This document shows positions 1 through 13,249 of a DNA stretch of 64,000 bases, piece after piece. The stretch's first letter is position 1. Every line of letters begins with the position of its first letter. The stretch comes from Xylaria sp. FL1777. Its lineage: Eukaryota > Ascomycota > Sordariomycetes > Xylariales > Xylariaceae. The notes under the pieces are model-generated. The model did not search any database, had not been told where the DNA came from, and saw only the letters and a list, made by a program, of their open reading frames with translations. The DNA lies in contig MU400532.1 of the NCBI GenBank assembly GCA_022578965.1, forward strand, positions 1 through 64,000, in the 5' to 3' direction. The translations under genes and the position numbers were made by a program.

Positions 1-2290
1 TAGCATATATAAAAAATTAACTTTTTAAGATTTATAATTACTTTAAAACAAATATAGATTTAATAGTTAAAAATTAATATAGTATAAAACTAAAAGATAT
101 TTAATCTAGCTACTGTTATAAACATATAACAAGCATTAGGATTTTTGAATTATGTTTAAATGTTAATTTAAAACTTTAAAAAAATGGCATTTTATTTTAT
201 AAAGTATACAAAGAAAAAATACAAAAGAAAGTTTTTTTTAATTTTAAAGGAAACTTAAAAAGCTTTTAAAAAATTAAAACTAAAAGTTATTTTTAACCTT
301 GTAGTTAAACTACTTAATCTACAGAAAAAAAAAAAGCTAAAAATAAATGCTTTAAATAGTATAATTACAGAAGTTTTAAAACAACTAAAAAACAACAAAA
401 AATAGCATTTAGTAGCTTATTACTTTAAAGTACTACAAAACGCAGCATTATAATACTTTATATATAATAAAGAACTACTTGCAATTATTATAGCACTTAA
501 AAAGTAGAAACTATTTTTTATAAAAACTATAAAGCTAATTAAGATTTATTTAGATTATTAAAACTTAACGAAATTTATAACTACATAAAAAATTATTAAA
601 CGATATAAAAATTAAATGGTTTTTTTTTCTAAATTTAACTTTAAAATATATTACATTAAAAAAAAAGAAAACATTTAAGCAAATATACTTAGCTAATAAA
701 ATTAAAAAAGATTTAAAGTTTTAAAAAAAAACATTTAAGTGCTACATTTTTAAAGAAATAAAAGCTTAAAAGTTAAAGTTATACTTAAAGACCTTACGAA
801 TATATAGCTATAATAAGCTTATAACTTAAAAGAGTTAGCATAGCTATAAAAATATAAAAAATCAAAAAATAACAAGCTAATATATAAACGTAAGGTTTAC
901 TTACTAAAATCTTTATAAAATAAGTTTATTAAGAAATTTTATAAACATTTATTATATAAATACTAAAAAGCAACAAAAATAGTTAAACGATTATAAAAAA
1001 AGTACGATTTTCTAAAACTATAAAACATAGTTAAATTTATTATAAAAAAGTGCAATATTTGCAACAAAGCTAAAGCAGCTTAATATAAGCTTTATGAACT
1101 GTTATAACTTATATAAATACTTAAATAAATATAACATACTATTGCTTAAAACTTTATTATAGTATTACTTTTATTAACTAATTTAGTTATAAAAGTATAA
1201 TATAATAAAATATAGATTATTATTAATAGATTTACTAAGTATGCTTACTTTTTGCTATTTAAAAGAAATATAATAGCTAAATAACTTGCATACGCTTTTA
1301 TATGTTAATATTTAAATAAATATAAGCTACTAAAAAAGATTATTTTAAACTAAGATAAATTGTTTACTTTTAAGTTTAAAACTAGCTTTTTTAAACTTAT
1401 TAATATTAAACTAAAGTTTTTAACTGTTTACTACTTATAAATAAATAAATAAATAAAAAAACTAAACTAAATATTAAAATAATATTTATAAAGTTATATT
1501 AACTATTAATAAAACAATTAAATAAAACTATTATTAATGGTATAAATCTTATATAATATATTAATAAATAAAAATATAAATATATTTTTGCATAAAGCTG
1601 TTTATAAATAGCAAGTAACTACTAAAAAACAAAAAAAAACATTAATAAAAGCACTTATTATTTTAACTATAGTATTTTAAGCAAGAATTATTATAACAGA
1701 AATTAAAACGCTATAAGTTAAACTATAATTATGCTTTTAATTTTTATAACAATAAATGTTAGTATACTATAACAAAAAACGAACTAAAGAATTAACCTTT
1801 AAAAAGAAAAACAAGGTTTATTTGCTATAATAAAAACAAAATGCAAACATTAATATTTTTTAAATTAAAACAAAACAACTAAGCAATAAATTAAAATTTA
1901 AAAAACTTAGCTTTTTTAAAATTAAAAAAGTTATTTTATTTATTAATTATAAACTATTATTACTAAAAAATATGCAAATTTACTTTATTTTTTACATTTT
2001 TTTACTAGAACTAGCATTTATTAGAACATTTATTAAAACATAACTAAAAATAAAAACAAATTAAAACATTTATAAAGTTAAAAATATATTAAATTTTTGT
2101 TAAAATAACAACAATATTAAGTATTTTATTAAATAGAAAAAATACTTATATGCTAATAATATTTAAGAACTTAAAAAACACTTAAAAACCGCTAAAATAA
2201 TTATAAATTAGTTCTACTATTAATATTTTAATTAGCTAGAACTAAAAAAAAAGAATTAACTTTAAACGAAACATTTAGCGCGTTTTAATT
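1..2290 (+). pseudogene. pol: pol pseudogene: RT end, RNase H, integrase, chromodomain
   Basis: A single frame (codons starting at base 1) can be followed from the window edge to about 2250 without an indel; only point changes break it. 1-250 matches the reverse transcriptase C-terminal 'connection' stretch (QALGFLNY, then KAFKKLK at about 260). RNase H follows: its first catalytic Asp is now Asn (346-348), while YNKELLAII is intact at 463-489. The integrase has a CxxC of its zinc-binding domain (Cys codons 1051-1053 and 1060-1062), then a core in which the three catalytic residues read Asn (1150-1152), Asn (1348-1350) and Lys (1456-1458). The chromodomain is at 2071-2210. Stops sit where Gln, Trp or Arg codons are expected. 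Dead, no product. Confidence 0.88.
2071..2210 (+). pseudogene. Chromodomain relic at the integrase C-terminus
   Basis: In the same frame as integrase this stretch reads YKVKNILNF, then IKYFIK-stop-KKYLYANNI-stop-ELKKHLKTAK. That is the chromodomain pattern: a YxVExIL-like start, an IKYLIKWKGY-like middle with the Trp codon now TAG, and a TWEPxxHL-like end with the Trp codon now TAA. In living chromoviruses this module binds modified histone tails and directs integration to heterochromatin. The equivalent in the second copy is at 47378-47517 on the minus strand. Its presence separates this family from Gypsy elements lacking a chromodomain. Confidence 0.82.
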
Positions 2291-2900
2291 AAACTTAGAT
2301 AAAGTAGCTTATGTTACTTTAGCTTGCTTTTTTTATTGTTTTTGCTTTTTTGCTAGCGCTTTTTGTTTTTTTTTAATATGCTTTATTTTGTTTAATTTAT
2401 TTAGGAACTAAAGCTTTTGTTAAACTATTTTAATACTTTTTGCTTTTAGAAAACGTTTTTGTGTATAAAGTTAAGCTAACTTGCTTAAAACAAAGTTAAA
2501 GCTATTTTAAGCTTATTTTAATTTTTTTTAAACTAAAAGTAGCTATTGCTTTGCTTGTTTTTTTTTTTTTTTAAAACAATAATATTTAAAAACTATATTG
2601 TTAATTAAGTTAATTAAAACTTCTAATTTGTTATAAGAGCAACTAGCGCATATGCATTTAAAACAATAAAATATATTATTTGTTATTTTATACGTTAATA
2701 ACTAATTAAAGCAGCAAAAGCAAAGTATAACTTTATAGCTAGTAAAATTAATAAAGAAAGTAAAAATAAGTTTTTGCTTTGTTTTAAATAAGCAGTTAGT
2801 TTTTTTAATGCGCTTTAATATTGTAATATATAAAAAAAAAAGAAAAAAAAAATACTTATAGAAAATTATTAAAACAACAATTCTAGAAAAAGGAAAATAG

Positions 2901-3396
2901 TGTTACAAAATTAGCATAGAGGTAGCTTTTAAAGCGGCTTAATGCTTTTATATATATTTTGCACCTTTTTTTTTTACTAGCTAAAGCTAAAGTTACGTAA
3001 TAACTTACTTAGCTTACTAAGCTTACAGTAATTTAAGGCTTATTAAGCTTATAATAATTTAAGGCTTACTAAGCTTACGGTAATTTAGTGCTTATTAAAC
3101 TTATAGTAATTTAAAAAAAGTTATTATTTTTTTTATTTTTTTTTTGTTTATATAATTATGTACTTCTTGTATTTAGTTATTTATTTAGTTCTAGTTTTTT
3201 AGCTATTAATTTTTTTATAACTGCTAAGCATTAATATACTTATTATTTTTAATTTTTTAAAACTTTTATTAATGCATAGTAATGGAAGTACTCTAAAAAC
3301 CTCCTTAATAAACTACTGTTAAAGATCTTATTGTTACTTGCAAATTAAGACTTTAAAAGTAAACCTGTTATATTAATATATAATAGGTCCGTTATA
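2901..3396 (+). repeat. 3' LTR of chromovirus copy A (496 bp)
   Basis: It begins TGTTACAAAATTAGC and ends GGTCCGTTATA. It aligns along its length, in reverse orientation on the + strand, with the LTRs at 46194-46687 and 53402-53895. It contains four imperfect 26-bp tandem units (about 3010-3113) and, near its end, a 10-bp inverted repeat with a 4-nt loop (3364-3387). A purine-rich stretch just upstream (2883-2900) is the likely plus-strand primer. Confidence 0.9.
3010..3113 (+). repeat. 26-bp subrepeat array inside the LTR, about 4 units
   Basis: Units of the type AAGCTTACGGTAATTTAA separated by GGCTTATT recur about four times. The same array is found in both other LTR copies (46479-46582 and 53689-53790), so it belonged to the ancestral LTR and did not arise here. 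Function is unknown; such arrays in LTRs can hold transcription-factor sites, but that is inference. Confidence 0.85.
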
Positions 3397-6300
3397 CTTA
3401 CGTTTTTCTTTTGCTAAAAATTTAGGTGTAGCAAAGCTAAACATATTATTTATTTATAAACTTATAATACTAAATTTATACGAAAGTCTTAATATAAATA
3501 ATAAATATAAGTTATACGTAAAAACTATTATACTAAGTTTTTTATAGTAATATTAGTAATAAGTTTTAAACTAATATAGCTTTAACTTAGCTAAGCTATA
3601 TAATAGTTATATAATTTATATAATAGTTCTTTTAAAATACTTTAAAATAAGTTCAGAAAATAGTTATGCAAGGATTTTTTATGTAAGCTTGTTTTTTAAT
3701 TATACGTATATTTATATAATATTTTAAAGTTTGCTTAAAACATTAAAGTCTTAAATTAGCAAAAGGCCTAAAACTAGCAATAGTTATTAGTTTATTTGCT
3801 AAATTATTAGCAATTAAGTTAATATAGTTTTTTTTTTTGTATTATTATAGCTTTGCATAACTAGTTTAAACTTTTTATATAGTTTAGTTATTTTCTTTTT
3901 AATTTTTTATACAAGGCAAAACTTAAAAATTTAAGTGTTATTATGTTTATTTAAATTATATTTTACGAACTAAAAAACATTTTATATAACAAGGTTATTA
4001 ATTTTTATAGCGTTTAATTTTTTAAACAAAGCGCTAGAAGTACTAATAATGCTATTTTTGCGCAACTTTATTACTAAAGCGTAGTTCTGTTTTTTTTTTA
4101 GGGTTAAAAACAGGTTGCTAATGTTTTATACAAACGTTATAAAAAAGTTTTTAGCTTTTTTAGGTTTTTTGCGTTTTTTTCGTACAGCTAGTTTTATAGC
4201 TAGTTCTGCAATAGTTATATTTTTTTTTTTATTATTTACTAAAATATATTTAGTTATATAGTAATATAGCTTAACTTATATTTATTTAAAGCGGATTAAG
4301 CTGTTTATAAAATTAATAATTATGTTAGGTTTTTTAATTAACTATATTTTGTACGGTTTTTTTTAGCTTTGCTTTTTATGCTATATAAAAACTTTACTGC
4401 GTAAAAGTAAAAATAATATTTTATATAAAGCTAGCTTATTACGTTTATAAATTATATAGCTAATTTTAACTTTTGCTTGTTTTTTACGAAGCATTTTTAT
4501 AGCTTTTTTAACTGCTTTAGCTTTTTGTATAATATTTAGCAAAAAAAAAAAATTTTAATTAACCTTTAAATATGCTTTAAATATAAAAAGCATTAAAACT
4601 AAGCTATTAAGCCTTGCAGTATTATTTAAAGCTTTAATTACTATTTGCAAAATTAACTTATTTTTTATATAATAATTTAGTTTAGCTTTTAATATATTAT
4701 ATATATAATAAAATGCTTTTAAATTAATTAAAATGTTATACTTTTTTTTTTAATATATAAGTTTAGGCTAAATTTATGAGAACACCTACGTGGCCTTAAA
4801 AATTAAACTTATAAAGACCTGCTATATATAAAATAAGCCCGTACAAATAATAGCTTAAAAAAGAATAAAAGTAAAAATAGAAAAAGCAAAAAACTATAAT
4901 GCAACTTTTTTAATATAGAACTAGCTATAACTAGCTAACAGTGCAAACTTAAATTAGCAGTAGCTAGTAATAAGCTTAACGTTAAACCTGCAGTGCTACA
5001 TAAACAAGCTAAATAAAGCAATAATAAACGCTAAAATCTTTTTTAAGAAAAACCTAAATAAGCAAACTATTTATAGCGCTTACTAAATTATTAAAAAGCT
5101 ATTAAAAGTATACTACTTTTAGCAAATAAGCAAGCAACTATAAATAAACAGCAATATTAAAAGTAGCAAGCATGCTAACTAAAACTTATTATAAGCATTA
5201 TTAATAAAGCAAAAAAAGCTTGCTATAGAAGTAAAATTGCTACATGCATAAATTTAGCAATTTAAAAATTGCATAAGCAAGCAAGCTAAAATTAATAACT
5301 TTTTTTGCTAGTAGTTTATGTTTTATGTAAACGTACTATAAATAAACAACAATAAAAAATTTTCATGCATTGCTTTATTAATTTACTTTAAAGCTATTAT
5401 AGCAATAAACTTTAATTAAGCTATTATTATAACTTTTATTAGCTATAAAACTAAAGTAAAAACAAAGTTAATTATAGTATAAAAGCTAAACTAAGTAATA
5501 AAAGCAAACGTAGTTTAAGTAACATATAAACTATTAAACAATAACTAAAAAGTTATTTTTAATAAGCAGAAAATTTAAACTTAAATATTAGTAAATATAT
5601 TATAAGCTTATTAAGCGTTTAACAAAAAATCAAAAGTGCACTTTTAATTATATTAGCTAGTAATTTTAAGCTTGCTAACTAAATAAATGCTAAAAAAAAA
5701 AAAAAAAGAAATGCTAGTTTAACTTAAGCTAGCTAACTAAAAACTAAAAATTAAAAAGCTGTTTTTTTTACTTTGCTTGCTATAGCATAAATAAAAAACA
5801 TACTTAGTATATATTAAGGTTATAACTACAAAAAATGTAAATATAGCATATATTAATAAACTTTTTTAAAACTATTGCTACTTTTAAATAGTTTTTTATT
5901 TTGTAAATATAATAGCAACTTAATACTATAACTACTAAAAATAAAGCTATTAAGCTAGCATATATAAAAATAAGCAAAAATATAGCTAGTGCAAATTTTT
6001 AAAACATACTAAAAACAAAGCGAACTTATGCTTTGTATAAACTAAAAAAAAAGCAGCTATATGCTCTTTTTATTAAAACAATTATTTAGCTTAAGCAATC
6101 AAATGCTTAAAAGCTATTTAAGCATATAAGCTAGCTAAAAACGCTTTTATTTATTGCTTTATATAGTTTGTAATAAAATTAACTTTAAGCTAATTATATA
6201 TTATTGCTGCTATAAAAACGCTATATAAACAAAAAGCTAATAATTTAGCAAACAAAAATATTATTTGCTTAAAAGGTTGCTTACTAAAAAAAACTGCGCT

Positions 6301-9300
6301 AGTAACTGTGCAAAAAACAGAATTACAAACTATTACTAATATACTAAAGCTTTAAAACTAGCTTAAAAAAAACCTATTTAAGGACTATTAATAAACAATT
6401 TAAATAATAAAGAGCTATGCTTATATAATAAGCAAAAACGCAAGCAGCAAAAGCAATAGTATTAAATAAAAATTAAGCAACGTAGTTTTTAAATAGTAGC
6501 GCTTATATAATTAGCTATAAAAAAGGTATAAATTATAATAGCAAGCAATTAGCAAAAATGTTTTTATTTAGCTTTAGCACGGTTTTTACTTATATATAAA
6601 ATTAAGTAGCTTTTAGCATGGCTTTTTAAAGCTGTTAAACCTAAGTAATACAATATATATATATAACAAAAAGGTTTATATGCTTTTTTTATTTTGCTAA
6701 TAGCTTAGTAAGCTTTAACAGGCATTTTTTAGCACTTTATATTTATAATTTTAGCTTAGTTTTAAAATTTTTTAAACGAAAAGTTTATGCTAAAGTTATA
6801 TATAATATAGTTTAAAAGTTCTTAATATACGTTAATTTAACACTTATATAAAGCTTTTTAAGTGTTTTATGCAAATATAAATTTTAAAAATATAGCTATT
6901 TAAAACAATATAGCTATATTAATTATATATAAAACTTGCTTGTTATTTATTTATATAATATTAATTATAACTTTATAATTAAAGTTGTAGTTATTTTTAA
7001 TTGTAAACTTAAAACAATAAAGTGCTTAGTTATATAATTAGTAATAATAGCAGAACTTTTAAATTTTTTTTAAAGCAAAGTAATTAATATTATAGCTTAT
7101 ATAACTAAATATATTATATAGTTTTTTTATATAAAGATATTTAAAGCGTTTATAAAGCTTTTAAAGTTCTGTTTTTATAAAATATAAACTTGCTTTATAT
7201 AAACTAATATTAAAAAATAAGTATTTTTATTTTTATATAACAAAAATAATCTTTTTGTTTTATTGTATAATAACGTTCTTTATATTATTAAAGTATGCTT
7301 TTAAATAGTTAGCATTTTTTAATAAAAATAAAAAAAAAATAAAAGTATTTAAAATATAGTATATAGTTATATTAAAAGCATTTTTTATTTATATAGTGCT
7401 TATAGCACTTATAGTATTATTTTTATTAAAACAAATATAAGCGCTATTTAAAGTTTAATTAACTTTTATATAAAAATATATTTAAAAGTATGCTTTTAAT
7501 TAAGCTTTTTTTACTATTAAATAATTAAAAGCGCTAATATTTTATAGTTTACTTTAGTAGTTTATATAATAATAATTGCTTAATATAAACTAATTATATA
7601 GTATTATTGTTTTATAGTTTTAAATATTTTTTCTTGTTATATAATAGAAAAATGTACTATTTATTAAATATTAAGTAGTTTAATTACTAAATTTTTTATT
7701 AATATTTTTAGTACTATTATTTAACTTTGGATATTTTTTGCATTTTGCTATATATAAAAAGAATTCTTTTAAAGTAAGTTTTTAGCTATAGATTATTTTG
7801 TGCGAATTAAAAAATATGTTTTTTGTATAAGCCTTTTCTTAAAAAGTATAATATGTTAATTAGCAGTTTTTTTTTTAGCAAACAAAGCATTTTTTATTTA
7901 TATAGAAGTTTTAGTTCTTTTAGTTATAGCTTTAAAAATAGCTTAGCTATTTAGTTAATTAATTTAATAACTTTAATATAAATTTAAATTGTTAGTTTTT
8001 TATATAGCTATAATTATATTTTTAGTTTATAAAATATAACTTATTGTTTTTTTATATGAAAGTTTTTGCTATATTGTTTAATGTTATATGTAAGCATGCT
8101 TATAAATTAGCAAAGAATTTTTTGCATATAAGTTTTTAAAAAATTAACATTATAGCTAATTTTAATATATTTTAATATGCTTATATAATGTTTATATTTA
8201 GTTAAATTTTGCTTTAATAGCTAGTATTAAACGTTTGTTATGCTTTTTTAAGCTTATTAAGCATTAATTTAAGTATTTTATGCAAAGCTAAGTTTAAGTT
8301 TTCTTTTTTTATTTATATAAAAAAAACTGTTATTTAATTAGCTTAATATTAGCTATAGTTTATATTAGTATTAAAGTAAGTATTTATTATATAATATATT
8401 TTACTTTACGTTTTATTTAAACTAATATAGTTAATAAAAAAGTTCTTTATATAACCTTTTAAAATATATAAAAATATAACATAGTATTAATTTTTTGTAA
8501 TTTTGATTTATTAGTAAGCAGTAATAAATAAATAAGCTTTATTATATAATAAATTATATAGCTTGCTTATATAGTTTTAGCTTAAGTTTTAGCTTTTTTA
8601 AAAAGTAATATATTTATTAAAAGGTATAGATTTGTTTTATATAAACTTTATTAGAAATAAGTTAAAAAACGTGCTTTTAATAGCTAGATCTAATGTTATA
8701 TAAACATATGTTTTTTGCTTTAATATTTACAGTAAATAATACTAAATAAAATATTTATATACTAGTTAAAAAATTAGTTTATAGCTTACTTTTATTATAT
8801 AAAGATTAAATAGCTTAAAGAAATTCTAGTGTTTAATATTTAGCTAAATTAATTATAATTAATGTTTATATTATTACGTTTAAAATTATACGTTAAAACT
8901 TAGGTCTTTAAAAAGTAGTTTAATATATAAATAGTTTAAAAAGTTTTAATTATTATATAAAAAGGTATTTAATTATTAGCTTAATGTTAAAAATATTACT
9001 AATAATTAAATAGTTATTATATAATAAATATTTAGTAGTTTTTTTAATTTTTTAATTATAAAGTTTTTATAAGTTATTTTTATAAGCTTTTAAATTATAG
9101 TTGTTTTTAATGTTAAGTAAATTTTTTTTAACTTAAGGTTTTTAAGCAAAGCGCTTTATACGCCTTAATGAATTTTCTAGAAATAATTTTTTGTTTATTT
9201 TTCGAAAGTTTTAATAAACCTTTTTTAAAAGTAGTTCAGTAGTTTACAAAAATATAAATAGTTAGCATAATAAAATACTAGCTTAATATTTAGCTTAATT

Positions 9301-12300
9301 TTAGTTATATAGCTAAAATTAATTTTTTGGTTTTATATTTTAAAATTAATTTAAGCATTTATTTGTTATATGTTTATTAAAATGTTTTTAGCTAAATCTT
9401 TATATATAAAAATAACTAGCTTTAATTTTAAAAGCATTATAAGCAGTTATTTGTTTTTTTAAAACATAGTAAATTTAGCTAAATTATATAATATATTTAA
9501 TTTTATATCTAAGTTATATAAATTGCTGTTTTGCTTTTATATAGCAGTATAATTAATATATTACTTAGTGTTTATATAGCAATATAGTTAAAAAAATAGC
9601 AAAGTTGCTTGCTATTTTTTTTATTTTGTTTTTAATACTAATAAACAGGTTAAAAGTTTAGTTTTTATATATAGATAAATTAGATTTTTTTTTTTTTTTT
9701 TTTATATATGCTTACTTTAGCTAATTAAAAGAAATAAACTAAACAATATATTTATACGTTAAAAGAAAAACAAGCATAATATAAAAAACAAATTTTTTTT
9801 TAATAAGTTAAAATAAAAGTATATTATATAACTTTGTTATTACTTTAGCTAATTTATAGTTTGTTGCAAATAAATTAAAAGTATAAATATAACTACTAAT
9901 TAATATTAAATAAGCTTTATATAATTATATGTTTAATATATATATGCTAAAACAAAGTATAATAATCTTTATATTATAAGCTGTTTATATTTTATATGTT
10001 TAAAAAAAAAGAAAGTTTGTACGAAGTAAAAGTTCTTTTTTATATGTAAGAACTTTGCTAACGTATAAGCTAAGCTAACACTAAGATTACCTTGGTTTAT
10101 GTAATAGCTTTTATATAAAGTAGTTTTTATGCAAAACCTATTATACGTATTATATATAGGAGTTATAACTAATAACTAGTTATTTTAACATTAATAGTAT
10201 TTTTAGTATTTTTTTTTTATTGCTTTTAAAGTTTTTAAAAATATTAACTATGCTTTTAAAAAAGTTTAAAAGTACTATAATAGCGCTAAAAAGCAAAAAA
10301 AAACTATTAAAAGCATAATTTTAGTTATAATAAAGCTAAATATTATTACTACTGCAATAATTACAAAAGGATTTATTTTTTTTAATAAAAGCTTTAAGCT
10401 TAATAAAGCGTTTATTTTATATTTAGCGTGCTTTATTTACTTTATACTATTGCTTTATTATTAAAAACTTATTAGTGCTAACTTATTTATATAAGTTTTA
10501 AATAATATTATTTGTTTGTTATAATTTAACAAATAATTTAAAGTTTTTATTTAAATTATTATAAATATAATAAATAATATAATTTTTATTAGCATTGCTT
10601 ATTTTATAATAATAATAAACTTTTGTATTAATATATTTTTTTATAAACTTAAATAATTTTTTAGCAAAATTATGTTTTTTTTAGTTAATAAGCTTTATAA
10701 CTTTAAGTTTATTTTTTTAAAAACATTATTAAAGCAAACGTTTAGCTTTTTTAAAGTTATAAATAATGATTTATTTAGTTATATTTTTTAAACTTTTAAA
10801 CTAAATAGCATTTATTAATATAAAATTAAATAGTATGTTTACTTTAAATTCTTTTAAAACTATAGCATTTTTATAATAAGAATTTAATAAGTTAAGTTTG
10901 CTAATATATTACATTATTAATATATTATTATAATATTTAAATAGCTTTAGCTTAAGCAAAATTTTGCTAAAACTATTATTATTATAAATTGCGTTATATT
11001 AGTTTTATAAAAAACCTAGTAATAGCTTTAAGTTTTTAATAAAATTACTTAAAAATAAAATAATATAAATAAAAAGCTAAGCAGTAAAATTAAAATATAC
11101 GTTAAAATAACTTGTTATATTTAAGTTAACATAAATGTTTTAATATATATATTTACTTTATTGTTTAAATAATATAAATAGATTTTATAAAGCTTTAATA
11201 TTTTAAAAGCTATTATAAGTTTATATATTTAGTAGTTTTTAGTTATTTAATATTATTAGCTAAAACAGATTATTTACTAAATATAATAAAGCAAATAAAA
11301 ATAGAAATAAAAGCAATAAAACTAAAATTTATAAAAACAAATTATTTATAAAGCTAATATGCTTAAAAAATTGCAATAATAAAAATAAAGCTATAATTAA
11401 AGCAATAAACTAAGTTAATAATTATTAAAATTTTTTTAAAGTTTTTATTGCTACTAAAATGCAAGCTTAACTTTAAAATAGCTAAAATTTTTGTTTAATT
11501 TTACTTAATTAGTTTAATATTATGCAAGCTTACTACTAAACTTCTATAATAACAAAAAGTTTAAAATATTTAAATAATTTTAAAAAAATATTATTTATTA
11601 TTTTATATATAATAGCTATATTTTATAGTTTATTTATTTATAAATATTAATATTAATGTTATAATTAAAATTATTAAAAAAGTTCTAAAAATAATAATTT
11701 ATATTATAATAAATGTTAAAATAAGTTTGCAAAATAATTAAATATATAGCTTATAAATAAAACTTAGTAAATATTATTGCTTATATTTTAAACAAAATTA
11801 AGCTATAAAAACTTTTTGTTATTAAAAAACGCTATTTTTTTGCTTAATATAATAAATACGCAAAAAACAAAAAATAACAATATAATAAGTAATATAACAA
11901 ATTTTTTAGTAGGTTTTTTTTATTAAACTTATTTAGCGCTAAAATAAAAAAACAGTAATAATTTTAGTAGTAAAATAAATACTAAAAAAGTAGTTATAGC
12001 AAGCATAGCTATAATAAACTTAGCAAGTTTAACTAAGCTAATAAATAGCAAATAAACAAAGTTATTAGTTAAAAAACATAAAAGTTATAAAATAGCTATA
12101 ATAAGTTTTAAAAGTATAACTAATTATATTATAAATAAAATAAAAAAAGCTATAGTAATAAAAAAAGCTTTAGTATTATAAACTAAACTAGTAAATAAGT
12201 TAGTATAGTTTTTTTAGTTTATTATAAGCTTTATTATAGTTATTAAATAAAAAATAAATATATTAGCAATAATTTTTAATTTTTAATTAAATAAATTAAT

Positions 12301-12504
12301 TGCTACTTGCTTTATTAAATAAACAACTAGTAAAAAAAATTGCAGCAATTTATTATTATTATTAAAAAATTCTTGCTTATTATTAGCAAGCATTTAATTA
12401 TTAGCAATAAAAACTATAAATTAAAATAAAAAAGCAAAAAAAAAAAATAAAGCAATTAATTAAGCTTATTAAAATTTAGCTTAAGCTTTAAATATAAATC
12501 TAAG
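3397..12504. other. RIP-degraded AT-rich DNA, no gene recognised
   Basis: Nine kilobases of stop-dense sequence on both strands with no reading frame I can assign. A stretch at about 4780-5750 (+) has coding-like texture (short open runs with Gct, Gca and Aac codons between stops) but matches no family I can recognise. A block of about 50 bp at 4713-4764 is nearly identical to 50644-50696 inside the chromovirus copy B. I see no LTR, terminal inverted repeat or tandem array of note. Confidence 0.6.
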
Positions 12505-12870
12505 CATACGCCACGACTTATACAAGTTTTAGGGCGGGTATGCAAAAGAGGCCAAAGGTTTTCTGCTAGTTAAGTATATTTATAAAGGCTGCAATATGCA
12601 ATAAAAAAAGCAAACCATATTATTTTATTCTAAACACTTAATGTTTGTAGTAAAATAAAGCAGTGTAATTACGCAAGATTTATTACAACACTTCAATTGC
12701 AAAGAGATAAATCATAACTTATGCATTTAAGCAATTAAGCCATATATGAATTAAAGAATAAAACGATTAATAGAAAAGCTATTTAACAATACAAATAAAG
12801 CAACCATAGCTAATTTTCATTATGTTGTCCGTAATATTTAAATTTATGCTTTTAAATCTAGCGCAATATT
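12505..12870. other. RIP-spared patch with normal base composition
   Basis: Composition changes abruptly at about 12505. The stretch keeps CpA, TpG, CC and GG steps (for example CGCCACGAC and TTTTAGGGCGGGTATGC) that are nearly absent around it. 12505-12660 looks like single-copy sequence in this window; 12661-12870 is the least mutated copy of repeat R2. No reading frame longer than a few dozen codons was seen in it. It may be unique flanking DNA that escaped RIP because it was not duplicated. Confidence 0.6.
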
Positions 12871-12922
12871 TACACTTTTATTTCTATAATATAGCTTATT
12901 TAGCTACTTTACTTTACTTTAG
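12661..12922 (+). repeat. Dispersed repeat R2, copy 1
   Basis: It starts CAGTGTAATTACGC and ends in three TTTAC-like units (CTTTACTTTACTTTA). It is the best preserved of three copies, with about 44 bp missing relative to the others near 12897. Copy 2 (22679-22984) is inverted and copy 3 (30049-30344) is direct. The length and TG-like start would suit an LTR, and CAGTG-like ends would suit a hAT-type terminal repeat; I could not find a target duplication that decides between them. Confidence 0.85.
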
Positions 12923-13249
12923 TAAAAATAAAAGTTTTAAACTATAAAGATTAAATATATATAAAACAGTATATATTTTATGCTTTAAAAACGCTACGCA
13001 TTTTGTTTTATTAAAATAAGTAAGCTAGTTAATTAAAAGTTTAAAAGTATATATTAATAAAGTTAAGCAAAGTTTGCTTTACCTTTAAAGAGTTTACTAA
13101 TAAATTAAGTAATAAGTACTTAAAGTTAAAGCTAATTTAGTTTTCTTTTAATGTTGCAATATTTACTAACATATTTTTCTATTTTAATATGTTTTCTATA
13201 ATCTATAACTATTTTATACTTTTTCTTTATTTTATTTTGCATTTAGACC

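Larger units (their letters stand above)
1..3396 (+). mobile_element. Ty3/Gypsy chromovirus, copy A (5' end outside window)
   Basis: This is the 3' part of an LTR retrotransposon. In order it holds the end of reverse transcriptase (1-250), RNase H (250-665), integrase (about 960-1700), a chromodomain (2071-2210), a purine-rich tract before 2901 and the 3' LTR (2901-3396). The order RT, RNase H, integrase, chromodomain defines chromoviruses within Ty3/Gypsy. The copy is nearly collinear with the complete element at 46194-53895 (opposite strand), visibly about nine bases in ten where I compared them. The 5' part would lie upstream of base 1. The five bases after the LTR (CTTAC) are its presumed target duplication, but the partner is out of the window. 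All domains are disabled by C-to-T and G-to-A changes. Confidence 0.9.
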
